From positions 434,001 through 498,000 of the forward strand of contig NZ_AP025293.1 of the NCBI RefSeq assembly GCF_036492425.1: a DNA stretch of 64,000 bases. The letters are read 5' to 3'. This document shows, piece after piece, positions 1-8,332 of this stretch. A program made the position numbers and the translations under genes. Position 1 is the stretch's first letter, and each line of letters opens with the position of its first letter. This DNA comes from Persicobacter psychrovividus. Lineage in GTDB: Bacteria; Bacteroidota; Bacteroidia; Cytophagales; Cyclobacteriaceae. A model generated the notes under the pieces. That model made no database searches. It was not told where the DNA came from and worked only from the letters and a program-made list of their open reading frames with translations.

Positions 1-59
1 AGCCTTTAAGCATTTGTTAACGATTGAATCACGTTTTTTATTCATATTTCAAGGTAAAT

Positions 60-359
60 ATGAGAACTGTCAGAATTAGCTGATCAGGAAAGAAGTTCCA
101 AACTTGCAAATTAGGATTGGTAGAATTTCATTTCCATCAATCAGAAGAAGTTTGAGTAGGTTTAAGCTTACCGTCAATAAGGTGGTTAAGGAGAATCCGC
201 TTCTATTATGTTTAGTCATAGCATTATATTGGTTTATGATTGAATGTACAATTATTGTTCTAAAAAGAGGGGTGAGAGTGTATAGCTCTTGTACTCAGCA
301 TGTGATCAATACCACTTTCTCGACGTTAGCCCCGACGTAATGCTTAAAGGCATTTTTTT
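60..359 (+). ncRNA. Candidate template ncRNA of the adjacent reverse transcriptase
   Basis: The leader of the RT gene looks like a transcribed non-coding RNA. It ends in an intrinsic terminator (339-359) only 4 nt before the RT start codon, so a transcript from upstream would stop before the RT. The frame through 80-337 has no stop codon for 258 nt. Its only possible early start is TTG at 104, and its first ATG is at 236, so it does not look like an ordinary gene. In the DRT2 family (established knowledge) an upstream ncRNA is copied by rolling-circle reverse transcription into a repeat with an endless frame. A stop-free frame with an internal ATG is what such a template needs. A sequence close to the Bacteroidota -7 box (TATGTTTA, 207-214) lies 21 bp before that ATG. 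The 5' end is a guess, and I could not find the template borders. Confidence 0.5.
339..359 (+). terminator. Intrinsic terminator between candidate ncRNA and RT gene
   Basis: The arms AATGC (339-343) and GCATT (350-354) flank a 6-nt loop and are followed by a T run to 359. The RT start codon is at 363. A terminator placed before, rather than after, the RT gene supports a separate short RNA upstream. Confidence 0.7.
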
Positions 360-362
360 ACT

Positions 363-1880
363 ATGAAACAAGAAAACAGCTTTTTCAAACCCAAGGGCTA
401 TGTTCATTTTAGCTCTAAACTATCGCTTTCTGATCAGGAATGGGTTGTTAATTATTGTCAAAATCCAAAGAAGGTAAGGCAACATTCTTTTTATCCATTC
501 ATACTTCGGAATATTAAGAGCCGTCGTTTTCGAATTGAGAAGGACTGTTATGGAAGAAAGGATAAAGGAGCTAAAAGAACTGCTTCCGTTAAAGAAAGAC
601 CTATCTGTTATGCGAATCATTTAGATGCAGCTATTTACACCTATTATGCTCATAAAATCAAAGAAAAATATGAAGCGTATTTGAGTAAAAAACCTAAGCT
701 AAATGAGGCTGTTATCGCTTATCGTTCGATCCCAGTTGCTCCAGATTCAAAGACCAATAAATCTACTATTTCCTTTGTAAAAGAGATTGTTCATGAAATT
801 AGAAACTATCCGTTAAAAGAATTTGCTGTGATATGTCTGGATATATCAAGCTTCTTTGATGGACTTGACCATAAGATTCTTAAGCAGCAATGGGCAAAAA
901 TAATGGATAGGGAGAATGGGTTGAGTTCAGATGAATATCAGGTGTTTAAAAATGTAACTCGCTTTTCTTATGTTCATTATCATGACGTATTCAAAGAATC
1001 AGAGCATAATCACGGTGCTAAACATCCAAACACACTCTACTTTAAAGAGGTAGATAGTTTTTTTAGCAGTTCAGAAGATTTTAGGGAAAATATTCAAAAG
1101 AAAAAGCTGATACAGCGAAGTGATCAGAGGAAAGGGATTCCTCAGGGTTCCCCTATTTCGGCTACTTTAGCTAATTTATATATGCTTGATTTTGATGAGA
1201 GATTGATCGATAAAATTGCCTGGAAGAACTGTCTATATCGACGTTACTCGGATGATTTATTGTTAATTTGTCCCAAGAAAGATATCGATACTTATATCCA
1301 ATATCTCAAAGATGAAATACGCCACTTGAAATTAGAGATTCAAGATAAGAAAACACAGATATATCTGTTTACTAAAAATGATGATAGCTTAACTCTTCAG
1401 GAGCAAAAAATTATAGATGGAAAGCGTGTAACCTTAGCAAAGAAAAATGTAAAGCTTGAGTATTTGGGCTTTGAGTTCGATGGGAAAGTTATGCGATTGA
1501 AGTCTTCGAGCCTTTCAAAATATTTTAGGCAAATGAAACGTACCGTCAGACGATCAGCTTTTTACGCAAGTACAACTGGGAAAGATAATGGTACTCCCTA
1601 TATTTTTAGAAAAGGTTTGTACCGTAGATTCTCCTACATCGGAGCAAAGCGCAGGTTGATTTACAAGCGAAAAATGATAAAAGAAGGTGTGTTTAATTGG
1701 GAGAAAACTCAAAAGATGAATTGGGGCAACTTTTTATCCTATGCTTTCAAAGCTATCAGGGAACTTGATAAAGCCGATAGTGAGGCCATAAGAAAACAAG
1801 TTCGAGGGCACTTTAAAAAGTTGAACGAACGAATAGCGTATTATACGGAAATCAATGACCTTGATAATTATCCAAAATAG
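363..1880 (+). CDS. Reverse transcriptase, DRT class 2 (Drt2)-like antiviral RT
   Basis: A 505-aa RNA-directed DNA polymerase. Palm motif A holds D160 and D166 in LDISSFFDGLDH. The catalytic box is Y295-S-D-D298 in RRYSDDLLLI. The fingers motif QGSPISATLANLYM lies before it. The N-terminus (PKGYVHF, then HSFYPFI at about residues 41-47, then RPICYANHLDAAIYTYYA) matches my memory of Drt2/UG2 defence RTs, not group II intron or retron RTs. No maturase or HNH endonuclease domain is visible. Drt2 proteins protect against phage by copying an upstream ncRNA into repeated cDNA that encodes a toxic or growth-arresting Neo protein. The leader with its own terminator fits that layout. A type I restriction system follows 71 bp downstream. 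The exact DRT class is less certain than the RT call. Confidence 0.8.
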   Translation: MKQENSFFKPKGYVHFSSKLSLSDQEWVVNYCQNPKKVRQHSFYPFILRNIKSRRFRIEKDCYGRKDKGAKRTASVKERPICYANHLDAAIYTYYAHKIKEKYEAYLSKKPKLNEAVIAYRSIPVAPDSKTNKSTISFVKEIVHEIRNYPLKEFAVICLDISSFFDGLDHKILKQQWAKIMDRENGLSSDEYQVFKNVTRFSYVHYHDVFKESEHNHGAKHPNTLYFKEVDSFFSSSEDFRENIQKKKLIQRSDQRKGIPQGSPISATLANLYMLDFDERLIDKIAWKNCLYRRYSDDLLLICPKKDIDTYIQYLKDEIRHLKLEIQDKKTQIYLFTKNDDSLTLQEQKIIDGKRVTLAKKNVKLEYLGFEFDGKVMRLKSSSLSKYFRQMKRTVRRSAFYASTTGKDNGTPYIFRKGLYRRFSYIGAKRRLIYKRKMIKEGVFNWEKTQKMNWGNFLSYAFKAIRELDKADSEAIRKQVRGHFKKLNERIAYYTEINDLDNYPK

Positions 1881-1951
1881 AAGTGTGTAGATAAGAATAA
1901 AATGGCGTAAATTACCACCCAATTTTTCACTCAAAATTTACGACAACCGCC

Positions 1952-3526
1952 ATGAGCGATCAACATAAGCAACAATTAGAAACGCAACTCTGGAAGATAG
2001 CCGATACCCTGCGGGGGAAGATGGGTGCCGATGAGTTCCGTGATTATATCCTTGGGTTTATTTTCTACAAATACCTTTCGGAGAAGATGACCTTGTTTGC
2101 CAACCGTATTTTAGCTGAGGATGGCATCGAGTATCAGGCGATTGATGAGACGTCGGAGGAAGGTCAGGAATATCTGGAGGCAGTCAATGATGAGGCGATT
2201 GCGGATTTGGGCTATTTCTTGGCACCGAGTGAGCTGTTCGCTACTTTGGTCAATAGAGGTCAGCAGGCCGAAGGAGGCTTTATCTTGGAAGATCTGGCAA
2301 AGGTATTGAAGGCCATTCAGTCGAGAACGACGGGCACGGATTCGGAGGATGATTTCGGGGGCTTGTTCGAGGATTTGGATTTGACTTCTACCAAACTCGG
2401 ACGCACCGAAGCGCAAAAGAATGAGTTGATCGTGCAGGTGTTGGTGCATTTGGCGGAGATTGATTTCTTGTTGAAAGATACCGAGATTGATGTTTTGGGC
2501 GATGCCTATGAATACCTGATCGGGCAGTTTGCCAGTGGTGCGGGCAAGAAGGCGGGCGAATTTTATACGCCTCAGCAGGTTTCGACCATTTTGGCTCGAT
2601 TGGTTACTTTGGGCAAGACGCAACTCAAGTCGGTCTATGATCCTACCTGTGGGTCGGGTTCGCTATTGTTGCGGGTGGCTCGTGAGATGAAGAAAAACCA
2701 TTCGAAGGTGGAGTTTTTCTACGGTCAGGAGATGAACCGAACCACTTACAATTTGGCTCGCATGAACATGATTTTGCATGATGTCAATTACCGTGATTTC
2801 GACATCAAGCAGGAGGATACGCTCGAACAGCCGGAGCATCGGGACATGACCTTTGAGGCCGTGGTTGCCAACCCGCCATTCTCCGCCAACTGGTCGGCAA
2901 ACCCTGTGCATCTGTCAGACGACCGCTTTTCGGCTTATGGCAAACTCGCTCCCAAGACCAAGGCAGACTATGCTTTTGTGCAACACATGATCTCGCAATT
3001 GGCCGACAACGGCACCATGGCAGTGGTCTTGCCCCATGGCGTTTTGTTCCGTGGCAGTGCCGAGGGGCATATCCGAAAATACCTGATCGAAGATTGTAAT
3101 TATCTGGATGCAGTGATCGGTTTGCCCGCCAATATCTTCTACGGCACCAGCATTCCGACCTGTATCATGGTGTTCAAAAAATGCCGAAAAGCTGACGACA
3201 GCGTGCTGTTCATTGATGCCAGCCAGCATTTTGAAAAAGGTAAAAACCAAAACCAAATGCGTGAGGCAGACATTGAGCGCATCATCAGCACGTATGAAAA
3301 GCGTGAAACCGTCGATAAATACGCCTACCATGCTACCCTTGAAGAGATCCGTGAGAATGACTACAACCTGAACATTCCCCGCTATGTGGATACCTTCGAA
3401 GAGGAAGAGCCGATCGACCTGAAGGCGGTCAGCGAACAACTGCAAGCCCTTGATGCCGAGATGAAATCTACCGATGATACCATTGCCGGATTTTGTGAGG
3501 AATTGGGAATTGAGAAACCGTTTTAG
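1952..3526 (+). CDS. hsdM: Type I restriction-modification system, methyltransferase subunit HsdM
   Basis: A 524-aa N6-adenine methyltransferase of a type I restriction system. It methylates the host recognition site together with HsdS, and HsdR joins the complex for cleavage. An N-terminal helical HsdM domain (about 1-150) is followed by the Rossmann methyltransferase domain. The S-adenosylmethionine loop DPTCGSG is at 230-236 and the catalytic NPPF is at 307-310. Length is normal for the EcoR124 (type IC) group. The start ATG follows a short gap after the RT gene. hsdS lies 114 bp downstream on the same strand. The matching hsdR is convergent, about 5 kb further on, which is an unusual split. 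Confidence 0.95.
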   Translation: MSDQHKQQLETQLWKIADTLRGKMGADEFRDYILGFIFYKYLSEKMTLFANRILAEDGIEYQAIDETSEEGQEYLEAVNDEAIADLGYFLAPSELFATLVNRGQQAEGGFILEDLAKVLKAIQSRTTGTDSEDDFGGLFEDLDLTSTKLGRTEAQKNELIVQVLVHLAEIDFLLKDTEIDVLGDAYEYLIGQFASGAGKKAGEFYTPQQVSTILARLVTLGKTQLKSVYDPTCGSGSLLLRVAREMKKNHSKVEFFYGQEMNRTTYNLARMNMILHDVNYRDFDIKQEDTLEQPEHRDMTFEAVVANPPFSANWSANPVHLSDDRFSAYGKLAPKTKADYAFVQHMISQLADNGTMAVVLPHGVLFRGSAEGHIRKYLIEDCNYLDAVIGLPANIFYGTSIPTCIMVFKKCRKADDSVLFIDASQHFEKGKNQNQMREADIERIISTYEKRETVDKYAYHATLEEIRENDYNLNIPRYVDTFEEEEPIDLKAVSEQLQALDAEMKSTDDTIAGFCEELGIEKPF

Positions 3527-3537
3527 GGGTATTTTGA

Positions 3538-3568
3538 CCCACAGATTCCACAGATTTTCACAGATTAT
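3538..3568 (+). repeat. Fragment of the dispersed ACAGATT repeat family
   Basis: Three closely spaced ACAGATT units lie between hsdM and hsdS. They are the reverse complement of the AATCTGTGG-type end of the 408-bp repeats at 61642-62049 and 63591-63998. This is probably a truncated copy of that dispersed element. Confidence 0.5.
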
Positions 3569-3640
3569 TTTGGTAGGGTCTGGCCTACGTGCCTGACCTC
3601 AACCTGTGGGATGGCACACAACCATTAATCAAGACAACAA

Positions 3641-4915
3641 ATGACTAAAAATATAAATGTCCCCAAAATTCGGTTTCAAGAGTTTGAGGGGGAGTGGGAT
3701 AACGAACCCTTATCTAATTATATTACAAGTTTAGATTCAGGTGTAAGTGTAAATTCAGAAGACACACCAATTACGAATTCAGAACAGATCGGCATTTTAA
3801 AAACAAGTGCTATTTCCAATGGAAGGTTTTATCATAATCAAAACAAAACCATAATTCCAATAGAACGCAATAGGGCAAAATTAAATCCAAAACAGGATTC
3901 GATAATTATCAGTCGAATGAACACTCCTGAATTAGTTGGCGAGATTGGATATATAGATAAAGATTATCTCAATTTATTTATTCCTGATAGACTTTGGCAA
4001 ACAACAACAAATGAAAAGGTAAATGTTCAGTGTTTAAGTCAATCATTGATAACGCCAAAATCAAAATTTAAAATTCGTTCTTTAGCTACGGGAACAAGTG
4101 GGAGTATGAAGAATATCTCGAAGCCAAGCTTTTTGAGTCTGAAGGTATCTCTCCCCACCCTCCCCGAACAACAGAAAATCGCCACCTTCCTCTCGTCGGT
4201 CGATCAAAAGATCGAGCAGTTACAGCAGAAGCACCGCCTTTTGGAGCAATACAAAAAAGGGGTGATGCATAAGCTGTTCCCCGCCCAAGGCGAGAAGCAT
4301 CCGCAAGTCAGATTCAAGGATGATGATGGGAAGGATTTTGCGGATTGGGAGGTGAAGAAGTTTACACAAGCATTCGAAAGGGTTACTCGAAAAAATAAAG
4401 AGAACAATAAGAATGTAATGACAATCTCCGCACAGCAGGGGTTAATTAATCAAGAGGAATATTTTAATAAATCTGTTTCAGCTAAAGACGTTTCTGGCTA
4501 TTATTTGCTTCACAAAGGTGATTTTGCATATAACAAAAGCTATTCAGCAGGTTATCCAATGGGGGCAATTAAAAAACTAAATAGGTACGATAAGGGAGTT
4601 GTTTCCACACTTTACATTTGTTTTAAAGCTAAGGAAAATTCAAACGCCGACTTCTTTGAGCAATATTTTGAAGCAGGTAAACTGAATAAGGAAATTCACA
4701 AGATTGCTCAGGAAGGGGCAAGGAATCATGGACTATTAAACGTTTCAGTTGTCGAATTTTTCAATGATATTCAAATCCTAATCCCCACGTTCCCCGAACA
4801 ACGCAAGATCGCCACTTTCCTAACTTCGATTGATGAGAAGATCACGTCGGTAGGATCGCAGTTGGATCAGGCGCAGGCGTTTAAGAAGGGCTTGTTGCAG
4901 GGGATGTTTGTTTAA
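3641..4915 (+). CDS. hsdS: Type I restriction-modification system, specificity subunit HsdS
   Basis: A 424-aa DNA-recognition subunit. Two target-recognition domains (about residues 10-170 and 225-380) are each followed by a conserved helical spacer. The spacers open with the near-duplicate motifs LPEQQKIATFL (about 174) and FPEQRKIATFL (about 386), as in canonical two-half HsdS proteins. Each half reads half of a bipartite site. The recognition domains are AT-rich compared with the spacers, which is usual because they recombine and transfer independently. It follows hsdM on the same strand and probably shares its transcript. The target sequence cannot be predicted by eye. Confidence 0.93.
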   Translation: MTKNINVPKIRFQEFEGEWDNEPLSNYITSLDSGVSVNSEDTPITNSEQIGILKTSAISNGRFYHNQNKTIIPIERNRAKLNPKQDSIIISRMNTPELVGEIGYIDKDYLNLFIPDRLWQTTTNEKVNVQCLSQSLITPKSKFKIRSLATGTSGSMKNISKPSFLSLKVSLPTLPEQQKIATFLSSVDQKIEQLQQKHRLLEQYKKGVMHKLFPAQGEKHPQVRFKDDDGKDFADWEVKKFTQAFERVTRKNKENNKNVMTISAQQGLINQEEYFNKSVSAKDVSGYYLLHKGDFAYNKSYSAGYPMGAIKKLNRYDKGVVSTLYICFKAKENSNADFFEQYFEAGKLNKEIHKIAQEGARNHGLLNVSVVEFFNDIQILIPTFPEQRKIATFLTSIDEKITSVGSQLDQAQAFKKGLLQGMFV

Positions 4916-4946
4916 ATAGTTGAGAGTTGAGAATGAGGAGTTGAGA

Positions 4947-5429
4947 ATGGAGAAGTTGATAGTGAAGTTTGCGGGTTTATTGATATGTTGTTTGGCAATC
5001 CCCTTATTTGCGCATGCGCAGGTAAGCATCAAGGATAATGGATTGGTTTGGGAGAAAGTTTACCAAAAGCCATTCAATGGAAATAAGAAAAGTTTGAGTA
5101 GTTTCGTCGTCGGTGGCAAACCGATCGGCTTTGGTGGGTCAGTCGGTTCGTATAGTGTACGGCGAAGTGCGTTGAGTGCTGATGTGCAGTATTTGCAGAA
5201 AGAGGGTCGTTACAAAGTGATCGTATCCAATATACAATTGCTAATGAGCGGTGGAATTGTGGTCAATGGTATTCTGTTATCAGAACACAATATGCCTATC
5301 TCCAAATGTATTTGCAAGCGGGCACACCATAGCTTGGTGTATAGAAAACACGGAGAAGAAGTAGCTCAGCGATTGGATGAATATTTCACCAAGTATTTCG
5401 GTCAGACCGAAGCAGATTATAATTGGTAA
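4947..5429 (+). CDS. Secreted or periplasmic protein of unknown function
   Basis: About 160 aa. I place the start at the ATG at 4947 rather than an upstream TTG, because the next residues (MEKLIVKF, then a hydrophobic stretch to AHA) form a Sec signal peptide. The mature part begins QVSIKDNGLVWEKVYQKPF and contains a glycine-rich segment. It ends in a helical stretch with HGEEVAQRLDEYF. Layout and composition recall the small DUF4468-like envelope proteins of Bacteroidota, but I cannot assign a family. It lies 31 bp after hsdS and is followed by its own terminator. The leader (4920-4946) has short imperfect GTTGAGAATGAGGA repeats. Confidence 0.6.
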   Translation: MEKLIVKFAGLLICCLAIPLFAHAQVSIKDNGLVWEKVYQKPFNGNKKSLSSFVVGGKPIGFGGSVGSYSVRRSALSADVQYLQKEGRYKVIVSNIQLLMSGGIVVNGILLSEHNMPISKCICKRAHHSLVYRKHGEEVAQRLDEYFTKYFGQTEADYNW

Positions 5430-5467
5430 TCTGGATTTAGAAAGTATTTGATGGCAGTAGCCGAAAA

Positions 5468-5493
5468 GACCAGCTCGTAGGGCTGGTTTTTTT
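5468..5493 (+). terminator. Intrinsic terminator after the secreted protein gene
   Basis: The arms ACCAGC (5469-5474) and GCTGGT (5482-5487) run into seven T residues. It closes the hsdM-hsdS-secreted protein transcript. Confidence 0.75.
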
Positions 5494-5533
5494 GTGCCCT
5501 ATTCAAATAAAAAGGTTCACTTATTAGTAAACT

Positions 5534-5549
5534 TGTGTAAAATTACACA
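5534..5549. promoter_or_regulatory. Palindromic operator candidate upstream of XRE-IrrE gene
   Basis: Perfect 7-nt arms TGTGTAA and TTACACA are separated by AA, 23 bp before the start codon. The site overlaps a CATATTTG sequence (5548-5555) that resembles the Bacteroidota -7 box. The position suits self-repression by the XRE domain of the next gene. This is inference; no binding data exist. Confidence 0.5.
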
Positions 5550-5572
5550 TATTTGCGTAAATCATAAATCAA

Positions 5573-6769
5573 ATGAGTAAGGTAGTAAGATTAAATATTC
5601 ACCCAGCAAGCAATGAAACAAGTAACATTGTTCAGTTGCTTAATGCTCAAATAGAGTCCAATATCATTAACAAATCTGATTTGGCTTCGACTTTGGGTAT
5701 TGTCCGTAAAAGCTTGGATAATATTTTAAAAGGGGAGCGACAAGAGTTGAAGCTAATTGAATTTGTGAAAATTTGCACATATTTGAGCATTGACACCAAT
5801 GAAGCCTTAAATGATTATATGAACAGCCAAGAAACACAAATGAATGAGCTTGAAAGAATCAAAAAAGTAAAATTCATTAATGATCACTTTGATAAGACAA
5901 GCCTAAAACAAGAGGGCTTCTATACTGGTCGTGGTTTCAACTACGAACAGTTTGAAGAAAGAATCTGCACCTTTTTTAACCTGAATAATATTTTTGAATA
6001 TGCGCATATTGGGGGTAATGCTTTATTTAGTAAAGCAAAGCTTACAGACGACCATAAGATGCGAGACTTTTGGGTGAAATGTGCTATTGCTGAATTTAAG
6101 CGCATCAATAACCCAAATGATTATAGTGAAGAGGGGTTGATTCAACTGTTAGGTAATATTCGTGCCTATTCTCAGTATGAAAAGAAGGGCTTTGCAACGG
6201 TGATAAAAGCATTATACGCTGTCGGTATTACGGTCATTGTTCAAAAGTATGGTAAAAAAACCTCTATCAATGGAGGGACTTTTTGGGTGAATGAAAAGCC
6301 TTGCATTGTGATAACCGATTGTGGTAAAAAATATGCAAAGATTTGGGAAACGCTACTTCATGAAATCTATCATGTTATTGAAGACCTTGAAACCATCAGT
6401 AAGATGGTATATCATGTTACTGATACTTCACAACCCGATGTATTATTGATTGAGGAAAGGGCGACCTATTGGGCGCAACAGTATTTGTTGGACGACGAAG
6501 CGGTGCGATATATATCAAATAATTTATCCAACCCATTGGAGGTCGATAAATTTTCTAAAAAACAGGCTATACATCCCTCCATTGTTTACCATCGATGTAT
6601 TTTTTCTTTGGAGGATCGAGTATTGGTCGAACGATTGGCAAAAATCCATAATAAGCAGTTGATCCATTCAGATATAGCCCTTTCAGCTTTGGCTGTTAAT
6701 CCTTATAAAGCAGATTCCATCGCAGTATTGGCAGACGAAGTGAATAAAATTTTTAATCAAGTAGGATAA
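5573..6769 (+). CDS. XRE-family HTH protein with ImmA/IrrE-type metallopeptidase domain
   Basis: A 398-aa protein. The N-terminal helix-turn-helix (about 20-85) contains NKSDLASTLGIVRKSLDNIL. A COG2856 (ImmA/IrrE) zinc metallopeptidase domain follows, with the HExxH motif HEIYH at residues 263-267 and a downstream glutamate-rich helix (LLIEERATYWAQQYLL). Family members cleave regulator proteins during stress, mobile-element induction or toxin-antitoxin control. Here the DNA-binding and protease parts are fused. A 16-bp palindrome lies just upstream, so it probably represses itself. It is followed 6 bp later by a small acidic partner gene that could be its substrate or toxin partner. Confidence 0.8.
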   Translation: MSKVVRLNIHPASNETSNIVQLLNAQIESNIINKSDLASTLGIVRKSLDNILKGERQELKLIEFVKICTYLSIDTNEALNDYMNSQETQMNELERIKKVKFINDHFDKTSLKQEGFYTGRGFNYEQFEERICTFFNLNNIFEYAHIGGNALFSKAKLTDDHKMRDFWVKCAIAEFKRINNPNDYSEEGLIQLLGNIRAYSQYEKKGFATVIKALYAVGITVIVQKYGKKTSINGGTFWVNEKPCIVITDCGKKYAKIWETLLHEIYHVIEDLETISKMVYHVTDTSQPDVLLIEERATYWAQQYLLDDEAVRYISNNLSNPLEVDKFSKKQAIHPSIVYHRCIFSLEDRVLVERLAKIHNKQLIHSDIALSALAVNPYKADSIAVLADEVNKIFNQVG

Positions 6770-6775
6770 TAAACC

Positions 6776-7240
6776 ATGAGTAATAACACACAAAATAACC
6801 AACATTTAGACCCTAAGAAAAAGGTAGAGCTAAGTGATAAGATGAAGGATCTTTTGAAGGCTCGAAAGGCTCCTGAACAACCTCTTTTTTCAACTGAAGA
6901 CCCATCATTCGAAGCAAGCATCGATCAAGAGGTTTCAAGTTTAATAGCACAAATAGAGGATCCTGAAAAAAATACACAAACCTATTATGCGATTCAAAAC
7001 ATCATTGTGGGCTTAATCCCAGACAAAGAAATTCGCAGACCCGTGTTGGATGAAAAAAATATCATGCTTCGAGGCTTGAAAAAAACTGATGTTCGCATGT
7101 CATTTCTAAGTGAGAAGGTTAGGGCTTTAGATATCATTCATGAGTGGGTTTCAACGAGTGGTAATGCGCATGATTTATATTTAGCTTTCCATGAAGAAAA
7201 TGTAAGATTGGGTTACAAACCATCAGAGGAAGAAGAGTAA
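6776..7240 (+). CDS. Small partner protein of the XRE-IrrE gene, unknown function
   Basis: A 154-aa soluble, highly charged protein with no signal peptide or membrane segment. Residues 1-60 are polar and probably disordered. The rest looks helical and ends in an acidic tail. The ATG lies 6 bp after the XRE-IrrE stop codon, and a strong terminator follows, so the two genes form a closed two-gene operon. In similar XRE-COG2856 pairs the partner is a toxin or a cleaved regulator. Nothing in the sequence tells which applies here. Confidence 0.6.
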   Translation: MSNNTQNNQHLDPKKKVELSDKMKDLLKARKAPEQPLFSTEDPSFEASIDQEVSSLIAQIEDPEKNTQTYYAIQNIIVGLIPDKEIRRPVLDEKNIMLRGLKKTDVRMSFLSEKVRALDIIHEWVSTSGNAHDLYLAFHEENVRLGYKPSEEEE

Positions 7241-7246
7241 ACAAAA

Positions 7247-7274
7247 AACGCCATACATCAAGGCATGGCGTTTT
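7247..7274 (+). terminator. Intrinsic terminator, end of XRE-IrrE operon
   Basis: Perfect arms AACGCCAT (7247-7254) and ATGGCGTT (7265-7272) are followed by T residues. A runs on the left side make it possibly bidirectional. Confidence 0.85.
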
Positions 7275-7433
7275 CCGATTTCCTTCCTCCGAATGGTAGG
7301 ATGAACTCAAGGGCAATTGTAAGTAAAATAGCGTACATTTACACCAATGCAACCTGATTTATATTAATTAGTTTCAGCTTGACCAGCAGTGGAAGGGCTG
7401 TAATACATCTAATCGTGCCTAAATGTTAGTATA

Positions 7434-7631
7434 TTGAACAGTCCATTTACAGGAAAACCGATGCGGTTGAAGCAGTCGCTGACAAGTTTGACCTTCCGAA
7501 AGGAGGCCTTTGAGGTCGTCTATCAATACTATTATTGCGAGGATAGTCAGGAAGAGTTCACCGATGAAGCACTCGATACGCTCAATTTGGAGCGGGTTTA
7601 TCAGCAATACCAATTGAAGTATCATCGGTAG
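7434..7631 (+). pseudogene. Remnant of YgiT/MqsA-like zinc-finger antitoxin
   Basis: A 65-residue frame beginning TTG AAC AGT CCA, where relatives start MNSPFTGK. It continues through FRKEAFEVVYQYYYCED and LNLERVYQQYQLKYH, the usual N-terminal sensor part of Bacteroidota antitoxin-like HTH proteins (from memory). It stops there, so the helix-turn-helix half is absent. No ATG is available. It is best read as a decayed toxin-antitoxin gene, though a short functional protein from TTG cannot be excluded. Confidence 0.45.
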
Positions 7632-7713
7632 GTATTGAAAAAGAACTAAAAGAGGCTCAAGGTGAGTAGCTTAAGGTTGATCACGCCCCAAATTCAACTC
7701 TCCGCTTCTTACT

Positions 7714-7732
7714 CTAAACTCATTTAGTTTAG
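7714..7732. promoter_or_regulatory. Palindromic operator candidate of the TAC operon
   Basis: Perfect 7-nt arms CTAAACT (7714-7720) and AGTTTAG (7726-7732) are separated by CATTT, 39 bp before the first gene. This is a typical place for an XRE antitoxin to bind and repress its own operon. Inferred from symmetry and position. Confidence 0.5.
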
Positions 7733-7771
7733 TGGTTATGAAACAAAAAAGTAAACTTATAGGTTGATTTA

Positions 7772-8329
7772 ATGAAGGTAAGTAATATCTTTGCAGTGTT
7801 TAATGATCGTCTTTATACTGTCCAGTATGAAGGAGAAGAACGACCTGAATACTATCGATTGTTTGATGAATGGTCAGATATTGGTGGATTAGAGGAGTTT
7901 TTCGAAGCGCATAAGGCTGATTTGGAAAGCGGTTTTTATGCGCCAATGACAGTAGAACAAGCCGTTTGGAAAACACATTCGGAAGCATTTGATTTTGAGG
8001 AAAAAATGGAAAATGCATCTGAAGGAGGTTTAGATGAATTACTCGATATCTTCAAGCCTTTGTCTAATACTTCTCATCTGGAAGAAATGGAAAGAAGTAA
8101 AGCTTATGGTACTGAACCTAAAAGTTGGTTACGCATCTATGCTCTACGAATAGCTGTAAATGTGTATTTAGTTACTGGTGGAGCCATCAAATTGGTTCGA
8201 ACAATGCAGGAACGCCCTCATTTACAGTCAGAGTTAGATAAGCTTCAAATCGTCAAAGATTATTTGATAGATAGAGGCATATCAACTACTGATGATTTTT
8301 TTGTTTTCAATATCCCCTTTAATGAATAA
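7772..8329 (+). CDS. Putative toxin of a toxin-antitoxin-chaperone (TAC) operon
   Basis: A 185-aa cytosolic protein, first gene of a three-gene operon. The acidic N-terminal part (about 1-100) has no recognised domain. The C-terminal part contains LRIYALRIAVNVYLVTGGAI and then KLVRTMQERPHLQSELDKL. From memory this resembles proteins found beside XRE antitoxins in many Bacteroidota, and its strand pattern suggests the RelE/HigB-like toxin fold. If so it would act as an mRNA interferase at the ribosome. The antitoxin gene starts 3 bp after its stop codon. Toxin identity is inferred from position and weak similarity. Confidence 0.6.
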   Translation: MKVSNIFAVFNDRLYTVQYEGEERPEYYRLFDEWSDIGGLEEFFEAHKADLESGFYAPMTVEQAVWKTHSEAFDFEEKMENASEGGLDELLDIFKPLSNTSHLEEMERSKAYGTEPKSWLRIYALRIAVNVYLVTGGAIKLVRTMQERPHLQSELDKLQIVKDYLIDRGISTTDDFFVFNIPFNE

Positions 8330-8332
8330 GCC

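Noticed and set aside
104-340. A 78-codon plus-strand frame with one hydrophobic segment before the RT gene, as an ordinary small membrane protein gene
   Set aside because: It has only a TTG start, no family resemblance, and is followed by a terminator placed as for a non-coding RNA. I treat the open frame as a property of the candidate template RNA.
363-1880. RT as part of a group II intron or a retron
   Set aside because: No maturase/HNH domain and no intron domain V-like end were seen. N-terminal motifs fit defence RTs better than retron RTs.
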